A stretch of 45,395 nucleotides of DNA from Lobulomyces angularis (Eukaryota > Chytridiomycota > Chytridiomycetes > Lobulomycetales > Lobulomycetaceae): contig JADHYX010000154.1 in assembly GCA_027604685.1 (NCBI GenBank), positions 1 through 45,395 of the forward strand. Direction: 5' to 3'. The translations under genes and the position numbers were made by a program. The notes below the pieces were generated by a model. That model worked only from the letters and a program-made list of their open reading frames with translations, was not told the DNA's origin and did no database searches. The first letter of the stretch is position 1. The number at the start of each line of letters is the position of its first letter. Shown here in pieces: positions 35,601 to 45,395 of the stretch.

Positions 35601-38600
35601 GATTGGCAAGGAAACAGTCAGTCATTTACCTATTGTTAATGAAGGAACAGCTGTATTACATCTTTCAAATTTTCAACTTATTGAAACTGAAACTTTTTAT
35701 AAAGGAGCAACTTGGCCAAGCGGCAGGTACCTCTACAGTTTCCATGAATTATCATTTATATACATTTTTTATACATTTCTAGAATTTCATTGCATCAGGG
35801 TCAAGTTTACAATTTACCTATAATTTTTAACCCTAGGGAAGAAAGCCCGCAAGATGGAAAACTAATAGTAAGTACTTTAACAGAATCTTGGGAAATAGAA
35901 CTCGTCGGATTAGGAAGGGAAGCTGTTTTAATCGTGTCAAAAGTTGCTCTTGAGTTTACTGAATGTTTAATAGGAAACGCTTATGAGCAAAAATTAGGAT
36001 TAAAAAATGTTGGAGATGTAAATTATCCTATTAGTGTAAATTTGGATAAGGAATTCACTGATATTTCATTCTTTCCAAAGTCAATGGTCATTCAACCATT
36101 TTCAGATGGACAGATTTTGATTACGTACACCCCTTCCAGCGCTACGAAGATGAACGTAGTACTTGTAATATTATCTCCATACTCTTCCCATAAAATTCCC
36201 ATTCTACTGCATGCAGGTACAGCAAGCATTGAATTTAGCACCAATACCTTAGACTTTGGAATGTTTGAAAAATTGTCTAAACCCACTCTTCCGTTAAGAT
36301 TAAAAAACACTGGAACTGTTTCAACCTCTTATAGTATCAAAGATGTAATAAAACCTTCAATGTTTTCCATTTCAAATAATAAAGGAATACTGGGACCGGG
36401 AAAGTTTGTTGATGTAGGAGTTACATTTATTCGTCATGAAGTTTGCGATTTTAAAGAGTCTATTGTAGTTAAAACTGATTTAATTAACAAAACTTATTCA
36501 ATCACAGTTGTTGGACAATGTGAAGAAGCAGTAATTCATGCTGATGAAATAACTTTTGTCTCTATGGGAATATGTCCGGTTTTAGATCCTACGACACATA
36601 TTCTGAATTTAAAAAACTATGGAAAATTTCCTTTGAGTTTTACAATAAAGAGCGCATATCCGTTAAAATGTTCTCCAGTCTCTGGAGTTGTTGCAGGAGA
36701 TGATACAAAGCCGTTAATGATAACTTGGACACCTTCTGGCGCATACGAACTTAGAACACAAATAACGTTAGTATCAAATATAGGCAATATAAATATTACT
36801 GTCAGAGGAAAGTCTAACTTTCCAGAACTGGCTGTGAGGTCGAGTCAAGTTGATTATGGAGTTTGCGCAGTTGGTTTTTCTTATAAGGAGGTAGATATCT
36901 TTTATTTTACATACTCGGATTAAGTTTATAAAAGGTGGTGACATTAATTAACAAAGGACGAGTACCCTTGCAATTTAGTATTGTACCTCCTAGGGAGATT
37001 GCTTTTGCGACTTCAAAAGTTTCTGCAGTGCTGGCGCCGAAGCAGGAGACTGATGTGAAGGTGTCATTTACCCCCACTGCTACTGGTCGCTACACTACCG
37101 GATTAGTAATAGAATGCAGAGGAATTAATTATAAGGAAGTTGTATTAACCGGAATTGGTGCTAATATGAAATTTGATATAATCCCTCAAGCTATCGATCT
37201 TGGTAAGAGATTTTATAATTTAAAATATTAATCAAATTAGGACGATGTTCATACGGTTTACAATCTAGTCACATTTTGCTGTTAAAGAATTCTGGAGATG
37301 TGGCCATCTTGGCTGCTTTTTCTCAGAAAGATTCAGAGTCACACTGCACTATCTTTTGTCCAGAAGCAGTTCAAGTTAATCCTAGAGAAAGTGTAAGATG
37401 TCCTTATTCTATTACAGTTAATACTGTTGGGAAATTTCAAACTCACTTACATGTATCTACAAGGGAAAACAACTACAGTATTCCTATTTCAGGTATAACC
37501 TATATTTACTGTAAAAAATAAAACTTTTTTTTAGGAACTGGATTAAAAATTATATTATCGAAACGAAGCCAAGAAATATTAGAGAAAGAAAATTTAGATA
37601 TCGTAAGAAAATTTTTTTTTTAATTGATGACTATAACGCTATTTTTAGTTGAATTTTTCTGATCCCCTTACTGGTTGGATGTACCTGGATAGAGATAATT
37701 ACATATTTCATAAAAAGATTAGGAATAACTTGAAAACTGATCTTCTACTAAGTGAACTTTTTTCAATGTTACTTAGTATAGTAAAATCCCAATCAAACGA
37801 AGGAGTTCAGAATAATTCTAATGCGGACATTTTAAAGCAAGTGGATCACTCTATAAATAATATTAGGAATAGTTTATGCACTGGTACAATCAGTAAAAGT
37901 ATAGACTGTGATGCGAATGATGAAAGGGAAAATGGGCATAACGGGATTCATGTTGATGGCCTAGTAGAAAACAGCGGTGATATTTTACGCCCAATTCCTT
38001 TAGAGGAAATTACGCATTCACATGAAATGTTTTCTAACGCAGCTACAATTGAAGAAGTCGAAGCGCATTCTGATTTTTCTGATGCGAAAATTACTGTAGC
38101 GGAGGAAGAAGCGATCAACATTCATCCTGAATCTGAACTTGTAAACAATAGTATTTCTGATGTGATAAAAGATGATGTGATAAAAAACTTAACTGAAGAT
38201 AAAAATCAGCAAGACGATTTGAAGATAGTAGAAAATTTTTTTAATATTGAATTAATAAGTCCATTACCAACTGAAGACACTGGTTCAGAAATAAGAATAC
38301 CTACTGCAAAATTAGATAGTCGAGAATGCAGTGCAGAAGACATGGAACTAAAAGAACCACAGCCACTTCAAGTGTTAAATAATGAAGTGAAAATCATCGC
38401 AGTTGAAGAAGCAGCTATCGAGTATATATTCTTCATTTTTAAATTATTTATTTATCTTAACAGGTTAGAGGAAGTTGCAACACTTATAGAAAAAGTGGAT
38501 GGGTTAAAAAATGAGTAAGTTCTTTAATTATTGATTTATAAAACTTAATTTTAAAAAGGGAACTAGAACTTGTGCAAGTGCACGAAACTAAAAACATTCA

Positions 38601-40155
38601 AATGTAAAAAATTACGAAATTTTTGTTAATTCTTAATAACACATTAGTTTTATTGTATCTAATTAATTAAAATTTCATTAGAGACACTCTTGACAATGAT
38701 GAAAAATCAAACCATGAGCAATTAGATGCAAATAACAATAATTTTGATGAGTCTAAAAGTAATAGCGAGAGTATTGAACAACCGAACGTAAATGAAGAAG
38801 TATTAGGAACTGAGTTTTCAAATGTTATCAGTAATGAAGCCTTGGAAGAAGCGCAAATAACCGATACAAGAATATCTTCTACAGATGATTATTCTGAAAA
38901 AATCAAATGTGAATCTGCATCAAATCAAACTAAAACAGATTTGGAAAGCAAAGAAAAAATATTGGATGAAAATGAGTGTGATGTTTTCACTCCTGAATAC
39001 CAGCAAAATACGTACTCAACGCAAAACATGTTTTCTACAAATAAATCCACCACTTCAGTTGTTAATGATACCATTGGGGATACAATAAAGGATGATAGAA
39101 GTCATAATGATGGCCAACAAGTTTTTAGTGAACTAGCTGCTACAAATTTAGAGGATAATGAAAAAATTCATGAACCAGTGGAGGTTAACTTTAGTTCCAC
39201 TGCGGACAATAGTATTCTCGGTGGTGAGGGCTGTGCTACCATTTCAGAAAATGTAGCTACCACGAACTTGCAGGATGAAATAGTTATTCAACAGAATTCT
39301 GATTCAGATACGCATGAAAATGTCAAATCGGAAAGCAACGAAACTAACGCTGAATCCATAATTGGAGCTGGCGGACAAAATTTGGTGCTGCAAAGTAACA
39401 TTAAACAGATAGAAGATAGTAGTACTGAAAATACGGAACACTTTAACAATTTAGAATATAAAATTGAACAGAATGTTGAAAAAATTACTACAGAGGAGGG
39501 AATACCAAAATTTACAAGACAAGAACTATTGGAAAAACTTTTAGAAGTAAAAGAAACCGTTTTTGAATTAACAAATACGTCGGTTTTAGAAGGCCAGTAC
39601 TTAAATGAGGTAAGTTAAAATTAGATGTTTTTGCGCTAATTCTAGTAGTTTTTTAACATCAAAAAAAAAGAATTTAAACCAAGAACCTTTCCTGAAAGAG
39701 AAGAGGTTATTACAAATGTTATAAATAGGCCATATCCCATTGTGAGTTTGCAATTAAAATATTATAGTTTATTGAACTTTGTTTAGGTGCAAGAGTACTA
39801 CTATGATATTTTAGATATGATTGAACCCAGAACGCATGTTGAAATTGAAATTGTTTTAGCAAGACCACCAGCCATAGATGTAGAAAAAGTGGTATAAATT
39901 TTTTATCGACTTATTGTTGTAAACTGAACAAATTTTTTTTTTCTCAATTAGGCAAAACAACCTCAAAATTTACCTTTGGACATGCCTTCAAAAACGCATT
40001 ATAATAAATGGGGAGAGTTTCCTCAATTTAGAAGAAATTTAAGAAATGCATTAACTGTTACCAGTTTTGCAGATCCATACAGCTTTCCAACAGGTGTTGG
40101 TGTGAATATATTTAGAAGTTACCAAGATTCAGAAAAAGATAAAAAACAGCATTAA
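26632..40155 (+). CDS. Giant ASH-repeat ciliary protein (HYDIN-like)
   Basis: Twenty-nine exons starting at the ATG at 26632 join in frame into about 4,061 residues. The first 370 residues are helical and HEAT-like (for example ERRLSLCCLKKASKSF and LLGECVEFM). From about residue 370 (27959) to about 3,320 there are many beta-sandwich ASH/MSP-type repeats with the typical pattern: DFG near each start, TNSG or NEG turns, and FTP or FKP before the closing strands (VDFLPTPYEF, LTFTPTSCK, VDFTFKPINE, VSFTPTATG). This family includes HYDIN, CFAP65 and CFAP47, which act in motile cilia; HYDIN sits on the C2 projection of the central pair. A long Glu/Asp/Asn-rich region (37649-39609) follows. The protein closes with a conserved-looking C-terminus (KWGEFPQFRRNLRNA, FADPYSFPTG). 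Which family member it is remains uncertain. It is the main evidence for a flagellated stage. Confidence 0.87.
38422..38463 (+). other. In-frame 42-nt intron in the ASH-repeat gene
   Basis: The segment starts gtatat and ends ttaacag, has a length divisible by three and contains no stop. Unspliced it would insert a hydrophobic YIFFIFKLFIYLN-like stretch into a strongly acidic region. Spliced it gives AAIELEEVATLI. Intron status is inferred from composition and splice signals. Confidence 0.7.
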
Positions 40156-40392
40156 TTTATTTTTATTTAATTTTATTTAATTTTTGTTAGTATTTTTGTG
40201 TAATATAATTTTTTTTTTTTTATATTTAGAATTAATTTAAATACAGTTTTTTAATGTAACGAAACTAATATCGAAGGTAGTTTTCAGACATTGTAATTAT
40301 CAAATCCTTAATTTCATGGTGGAAATGTAACCGTAAGTAAAATTCTTATTAACTTTTCAAAAGTATTAGAATAGATTGTTAACAGTGCATGG
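40156..40392. other. Convergent 3' flank
   Basis: Short AT-rich spacer between the stops of the ASH-repeat gene (+) and the Atg10-like gene (-). It contains a poly-T run near 40209-40220. No gene was seen. Confidence 0.6.
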
Positions 40393-41045
40393 CTAAATTT
40401 CCTTTAAATCTATTATCTTAATTTTTAAATGCTGCTGAATTAGGCTCAACCAAAATTTGAGTTTTTTAACAGAAAAAACATTTTCAACTTCAGCTGGATT
40501 ACATTCAAAAATTAAATTTAAAGTTGCATTGGTATTGCATGGATGTAAAAAATAATAAGGCACATTGTAAATAGGATGATCCTAATAAAATCAATTTTTG
40601 CTTCAAAAACCAATAAAAATTAATAACAATATTACCTCTTGTGAAATCAGTAAATTACTTGAATCCTTCCGAAATACTAAATTTCTATAATATTCATTAT
40701 CGATTTTAAATATTTGACCATGTTCATCCGTTAAATTGAAGTAAAATGCTGGTACATTATAAATCTTGTTAAAGATTATGTCAATTTTTAGAATAATTAT
40801 TGTAAAATTACTGGGTGCAACAAAAGTTGAAACATCTTCATCAACAAAAACTTCGTCCACACTAATTAACTCTGCTTGTTTATTAAACTGGTTTTCCACA
40901 GGTTTATTTTCCAACTTAAAAACTTTCTTAAATTCAAGAATGTCAAGCTTTAACACAATAGATATTAGCCTTTATTTAAGTTTTGCATATACTATACCTT
41001 TTCATTTCGAGTGAAAACATTTGAATTGAAACAAAATTTTTCCAT
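40393..41045 (-). CDS. ATG10: Atg10-like E2 enzyme for Atg12 conjugation
   Basis: Three exons (41045-40998, 40947-40636, 40581-40393) give 182 residues, typical for Atg10. The Atg10 E2-like enzyme accepts Atg12 from Atg7 and transfers it to Atg5, which is needed for autophagosome expansion. The diagnostic stretch is YNVPAFYFNLTDEHG, followed by LLISQEDHPIYNVPYYFLHP and then C-N-T. The HPC motif carries the catalytic cysteine (about residue 135), and the ISQE-(D/E)HP-(x)n-FLHPC order is that of Atg10 rather than Atg3. The overlapping ATG at 41052 is out of phase with exon 2, so 41045 (MEKFCFNS) was chosen. It is divergent from KTI12 across 65 bp. Confidence 0.85.
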
Positions 41046-41110
41046 TTCATTGTGAATTTTTTTTTCTTTTTTTTTTTTTTATTGCATAAAAAATTCAATT
41101 TAACATTAGA
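41046..41110. promoter_or_regulatory. 65-bp bidirectional promoter between ATG10 and KTI12
   Basis: The two start codons face away from each other across only 65 bp, nearly all A/T, with a long T-rich run on the plus strand. Both promoters and both 5' leaders must lie here or reach into the neighbouring coding sequence. No TATA or factor site can be assigned with confidence. Confidence 0.6.
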
Positions 41111-42226
41111 ATGCCATTAATTATAATTTGTGGGTTGCCTTCAAGTGGTAAAACTACTAGAGCCAATGAAATTAAGACTTTTTTGGAAACAAATTTGAAA
41201 AATTTAGAAAATTCAAGTATGAAAAAAGAAGTTATTGTTGTGGATGATAAATTTTTACAGTTTCATAGTAAAAGCATTTATTCAAGTAAGGAAAACATCC
41301 TTTTAAACATTTCTTTATTTTCTTTTACTCTTCTGTTTTTATTTAATAATTTACAGTTAATTTTAATAGACCAATCCGACGAAAAAAAGTTAAGAGGAGC
41401 GCTACTTTCTGCTACGGAAAGGTACAAACTTTTGTTTTAAATTTTATAACTCTTCAATAGATATGCCGCAAAAGATCAGATTTTAATACTCGATAGTAAT
41501 AATTACATAAAAGGATTTAGATATCAACTTTATTGTATTTGTAAGGAACTAAATACTTCATGTTGTGTGGTACTTAACATAATGTGTTTTTATTTATTCT
41601 GCATTAAATTTTTAGGTTTACTGTGCTATTCAGACTGAGTTAGCCAAACAATATAATAATCAGAAGCAAAATCCAGAAGAACAATACGACGAAATCACAT
41701 TTAACGAGTTAGTTGAGAGATTTGAAGAACCTGATCAAAAATTTAGGTGGGATAAACCACTTTTCACTATTTTACCAGATAATCCCAATGCTGGAGAATT
41801 TTTCGGAAAAGATTTAATTGACCATATTGTCTTTTCTAAAACCCTTGTGCCAAATTTTGCAACAATAGTAGTAAGTTGACAAAATTTTTTGTATAAATTA
41901 ATATTCTTTTCTTGCACCAACACATTAAAATTAATATTTAACAGAAACCTTTGACGGAACCGAACTACCTGTATCAGCTAGATAAAATAACACAAGAAAT
42001 TATACAGTCTATATTGCAGGTTCAAAAAGAAGGTTTTTCAGGGGGGTATTTCACAGTAAAAAATGCAAAAGAAAAAATATTTCTTCCAAGTCGAAATTTT
42101 ACTTTACCCGAATTGGTTAGATTAAAAAGGCAGTTTATTCAAATTAATAAACTGCACACATTAATTGGTGAAAATAAAATTGCTGAGTGCTTTGTAGTTT
42201 ATCTGAATAGTAAATTTAATGAGTAA
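41111..42226 (+). CDS. KTI12: KTI12, Elongator-associated P-loop protein
   Basis: Five exons (41111-41285, 41370-41421, 41461-41569, 41616-41870, 41945-42226) give 290 residues. KTI12 binds tRNA and Elongator and is needed for wobble-uridine modification of tRNA; it resembles the selenocysteine tRNA kinase PSTK. The N-terminus MPLIIICGLPSSGKTT carries the P-loop (residues 8-15). It is followed by VVDDK, then EKKLRGALLSATER, the KTI12 hallmark LDSNNYIKGFRYQLYC, a Y-rich region and FEEPDQKFRWDKPLF. The C-terminal helical part (FTLPELVRLKRQFI) matches the family's tRNA-binding tail. The acceptor at 41369 was preferred to one 16 nt upstream because only it restores the RGAL motif. Slightly shorter than yeast KTI12. 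Confidence 0.93.
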
Positions 42227-42575
42227 TAATAAATTTAAGAAAATCTGGACAATATTTGTTTAATTATTGTCAATTTTTGTAATATAATAATACAAGTTTT
42301 ACTAAGTAGTTTGACTTGACCTCAATACAAAAAGTGTAAGTTATCAGTATGATGGTGGACAGTTTAAATCTACTTTACATGTATGTATTTGGTGTTGTTA
42401 CTAACATATTCATGTGCCATCAATCCCCAATTTATAATATTTTTATTGTTTTATACCTTCATCCCTTTTTTCATGTTTAACTGTTACTTGCTAGTATCAT
42501 GTGTAAAGGTTAATGTAAAGGAGATCAAATCAACATTAACAATGAAAAGGAGTGAAAAAAAAGAAAAGTATTTAA
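42227..42575. other. Intergenic gap
   Basis: AT-rich sequence after KTI12. An open stretch at 42383-42610 (+) encodes a hydrophobic then basic peptide with no family match, overlaps the next remnant in another frame and is probably chance. Confidence 0.4.
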
Positions 42576-43064
42576 ATGAAACACCAAGATTTCCCCTTAA
42601 AACCTTATGATGATTTGTTCGCAATCCTACATAAAATACTTGTGGTGAAAAATGCTAGAAGTAACCCTCATTATGGCGTTTTTCACAACAATTCACCAGA
42701 ATGCTTCAGTGACTGGTGGCGACCCACTAATTGAAAAAAATTCAAATTATGACTGTGGATTGTTTTTTTCAAAATTACTAGCAGATATTGACACAAAATT
42801 TAATTTAATGGAACAAAATTGGTCAATTGAGTATAATGTCAAGCTTATCTATGGATCCAAGTCTTACTTAATATGTGGTGCTAAAAAACCTTTTTTTAAT
42901 GCAAAGTTGGAAGTTGCAGATCAACTGAAACTTTTTTAAAAAAATTGAAAAAAAAAAATTACACAGAATTAGAGGGATCTTTTGAAGAAATTTACAAACT
43001 AGTGATGAAAAGTGCAAATTCACCTGTTGTTAGAACTTTTTTATATCACCAAAATTACTTTTAA
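42576..43064 (+). pseudogene. Gene remnant or unresolved small gene
   Basis: Two overlapping frames look protein-like. The first, from the ATG at 42576, reads MKHQDFPLKPYDDLFAILHK and on to NPHYGVFHNNSPECFSDWW before a stop near 42735. The second, about 42700-42939, reads GGDPLIEKNSNYDCGLFF, MEQNWSIEYNVKLIYGSKSY and LICGAKKPFFNAKLEVADQL, then stops in an A-rich run. Beyond that, ELEGSFEEIYKLVMK (about 42970-43015) is again protein-like. One intron (from 42703 to an acceptor near 42780) could join the first two, but the A-run breaks the third part. Frameshifts at homopolymers suggest decay or assembly error. The family is not recognised. Confidence 0.4.
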
Positions 43065-43229
43065 ATGCTCAATTTTTCCATCTTTTTAATTTTTCAAAAA
43101 AAATAATTCACAAATTATAATATCGAATTATTGAAAATAGTTTTTGAAAAGAAAAAAAATATACGTTTTTAATTTTTTAAAGAAATGTTTATTGAAACAG
43201 GTTTTAAAAAATATATTAAATTAAGGTAG

Positions 43230-44005
43230 AATTAAATGATGATGAAGAATTTACCTCGTTTAATTAAAAAAAAACAGGAATTTTAATTCGAAATGCCAAA
43301 ATTTAGAAAGTATTAATTTGGAGATTGCTCTCTCAGATGAGCTCTTGAAGTTAATCTAGGAAAATAATGTGCTCACCTGTTTTTCGGGTGATATGGAATC
43401 TAATGAAGTTAGCTGGAATGGTTTATACAACTTCTGCAAACAAAGTGGACAAAATTTGCAAAGAATTCAACTTAAATATAAGAGTTTTTTGCACTGGATA
43501 AATGTCAATTTTTAAATCTCAGTGTTGTTATGCCGAATTCTATGAGCTTCGAAATCTCGAACGAATATCTTTTTAAAATATTTGAAACAAAAATCTCAGA
43601 TAATGATGGTGACAATTATGATGTGAATGAAGCAATTTTAACTTTTGAAAAATTTTTAAATAACTTGAAACATGTGGAGTACAGTTTGCAGCAAATATTA
43701 CAATGCGAAAGAAAAGAGAAATTAGAATTTTACAACAATATTAAATTTATATTTTCAGAACGGAAGATTATTTGCTATGATCCAACATAGCGCGCAAATT
43801 AAATTAAATCATTGCAAGTGTGATCAAATTTATTTAATAAATTTCTAATTACTTTACTCCAAAAATTTCATTTTTAAAAAAAAAAAAAATAAAGAATTAG
43901 TTTAATTGTTGTTTAGAGTAGTATAAAAAAGTAAAAGCTGTAGTTACAAAAGTCAGTTATCTTATTTAAAATTTATTTTTGTGAAAATGTTTTAATTGTT
44001 TAATA
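43230..44005 (+). pseudogene. Decayed partial copy of the 17.9-kb F-box/LRR gene
   Basis: The plus strand here matches the minus strand of about 18430-17680: the last exon of the F-box/LRR gene from about residue 300 to its stop, then its 3' flank. Matching pieces include the reading of KQSGQNLQRIQL, FETKISDNDG and ERKIICYDPT, and in the flank attagtttaattgttgttt and aaagtaaaagctgtag. The copy is broken. A TAG at 43357-43359 replaces a parent TCG, and a one-base deletion near 43485 shifts frame before the VVMPN stretch. Only an 86-codon tail (43530-43790) stays open. No F-box is present. Duplication of the 3' flank shows copying of genomic DNA or of a long transcript; no intron lies in the copied part to decide which. 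Confidence 0.9.
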
Positions 44006-44116
44006 TTTTTTTTTACTGATACGAATTTTCATTATATTCCAGAAACTCTTAGAAAAAAAAAAAAAAATTCTTAATTTGTTTACGATTAATTACATATTTA
44101 ATTTTTTGTTTTAATC

Positions 44117-45248
44117 ATGAATAATGATGCTGCCACAAATGTGATTTGGACTGCTGTAAACCAAGGGTGGGAAGTGGTGAAGTTACTAGAGTTTGTCATT
44201 ATCCCTTATGGTATATTATTTCAACTAAAAATTAACATAATCACTTAAAATATAGGTTACTTTCTTTTACGACCAAACAGGATTGCAAAGTTACTTTTTT
44301 ATTCAACGATAATGTGAGTTGAAAAAATTTTTTTCCTGTTAAAACTTTTTAAGAGCATTTATCCATAACCTACTAGCCTTTACAGCAATATATATTGAAG
44401 TGCTTCATGTAGAAATCAATACATTCCCAATTTGGTTTACTCAGGCAATGTCAGCAGGAATTATCCGATGCATTGAGCTGTATGTAAATTACATTCTGGT
44501 CAATATAATCATCAACAGTAAGGCGAAAAAAGTTCAGACGGTATAAAGAATTCTCTTCAAGGTGTGTTTCATTTACTTTATTTGTTTTAGATGCTTCAAC
44601 TTGTAACAGTAGTTGCAATGATTGGTGTCTTGGCTGGAAGACTTTATGACTCCTTGGGGGTTGAGATATTTAGCTTTGGGAAAGTTCGTGTTGGAATGGC
44701 CATAGTATCATTATTTGGTTTATTACAAGGTATATATAAATAAAAAATTTTTATTGGCACAACAACTACTTACTGTGCTGTTTTTTTTAGGGGTTCTTTG
44801 TCAAATAATTATTAAACTGGAATTCAATAGGTTAAAAGAAAAAAATGTCAATAGTCAAAAAAAAAGTAAAAGTATTCTACTGCATAGCGGATTTCGATTG
44901 AGTTTTATAAACTTAATAGATCTTGGATTAATCTTGGGCTTTTTAATTTTTAAGACAAATTGTTACACTATCATAGAATTCTGGATATTTGATAATTTAG
45001 ATAATAGTAGAACTCTGCTTCTGTTTATGGACTTAGTTTTCACTAGACTGGTTGCAAATACAGAAAAAGCTGTAGAAAGTAAAACTGAAAAAAATAAAAA
45101 AAACTCAATCCAACATTGTCCAACAAATACTTCTGGAGATTCCTACGAAGTTCCAGAGTTATGTACTTCTGAGGTTACTAACTCAACTCCAGTTTTTAAT
45201 CCCAGAGTTATTAGAAATACTGAAGTTAGAAAAGCTGTAAATGTTTAG
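44117..45248 (+). CDS. Seven-helix integral membrane protein, unidentified
   Basis: Five exons (44117-44210, 44256-44313, 44354-44540, 44591-44729, 44791-45248) join in frame into 311 residues starting MNNDAATNVIW. About seven hydrophobic helices can be seen (FVIIPYGYFLL, LLFYSTIIAFIHNLLAFT, GIIRCIELYVNYILVNIII, LQLVTVVAMIGVLAG, GMAIVSLFGLLQGVLCQIII, LSFINLIDLGLILGFLIF, SRTLLLFMDLVFTRLV). A polar Ser/Thr/Lys tail of about 60 residues follows. No cleavable signal, GPCR DRY/NPxxY motif or retinal-binding Lys is evident. Overall plan and length resemble the protein at 7247-8503. An aataaa lies at 45302-45307, a plausible polyadenylation signal. Confidence 0.78.
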
Positions 45249-45395
45249 AAATGGAATAACTTATAATTTATAACAGGAAAAGCTTGAAAAAAAAAGATTG
45301 TGAATAAATGGTAGTTTGTGATAAAATGTTTAAAAAAGATTTAGTTTTTTTTTTTTTAATCTCAGTTCTTCACAGAAAAAAAAAAAAAACAAAAA

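Noticed and set aside
1..45395. tRNA, rRNA, CRISPR arrays, insertion sequences, transposons with terminal repeats
   Set aside because: Reading both strands by eye showed no tRNA-like internal promoter boxes, no rRNA core motifs, no regular spacer arrays, and no transposase or reverse transcriptase motifs. Small RNAs could still be missed without a covariance search.

Overview
The window is nuclear DNA of a compact, very AT-rich eukaryote. Genes are split by many short introns, mostly about 35-90 nt, with GT-AG ends and often a CTAAT/TTAAT-like branch site. Long poly-A/T runs fill introns and gaps. A giant ASH-repeat protein of the HYDIN type implies a motile flagellum. A fungal Sfp1-like split zinc-finger factor, an Atg10-like enzyme, KTI12 and F-box/LRR genes fit a fungus or close relative. 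Together they suggest an early-diverging zoosporic fungus (Rozella/aphelid/chytrid grade). This is inference; no marker gene names the species.

Layout, left to right. 1-220 (-): first exon of a gene that runs off the left edge. 455-6756 (-): UBR1-type N-recognin E3 ligase, 13 exons. 7247-8503 (-): seven-helix membrane protein. 8504-10341: the largest gap, 1.8 kb. 10342-12124 (+): Sfp1-like zinc-finger protein. 12508-17306 (-): cohesin subunit SMC1, 17 exons. 17857-19464 (-): F-box/LRR protein. 19819-about 23446 (-): unusual protein combining a Skp1/elongin-C-like domain, an F-box/elongin-A-like motif and leucine-rich repeats. 23759-26087 (-): acidic protein of unknown function. 26632-40155 (+): giant ASH-repeat axonemal protein, 29 exons and about 4,061 residues. 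40393-41045 (-): Atg10-like E2. 41111-42226 (+): KTI12, divergent from Atg10 across only 65 bp. 42576-43064 (+): remnant or unresolved gene. 43230-44005 (+): broken, inverted partial copy of the 17.9 kb F-box/LRR gene with its 3' flank. 44117-45248 (+): second seven-helix membrane protein.

Most genes are housekeeping: protein turnover, cohesion, autophagy, tRNA modification through Elongator, and the axoneme. There is no operon logic. The region is rich in ubiquitin and ubiquitin-like machinery: UBR1, an F-box protein, the Skp1/EloC-F-box-LRR protein, Atg10 and one F-box pseudogene. The most novel item is the 19.8-23.4 kb gene, which appears to carry a cullin adaptor fold and a substrate-receptor architecture in one polypeptide.

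Exon boundaries were placed by hand from splice consensus, reading-frame phase and protein-family similarity. Every multi-exon model given sums to an intact reading frame, but none has transcript support here.
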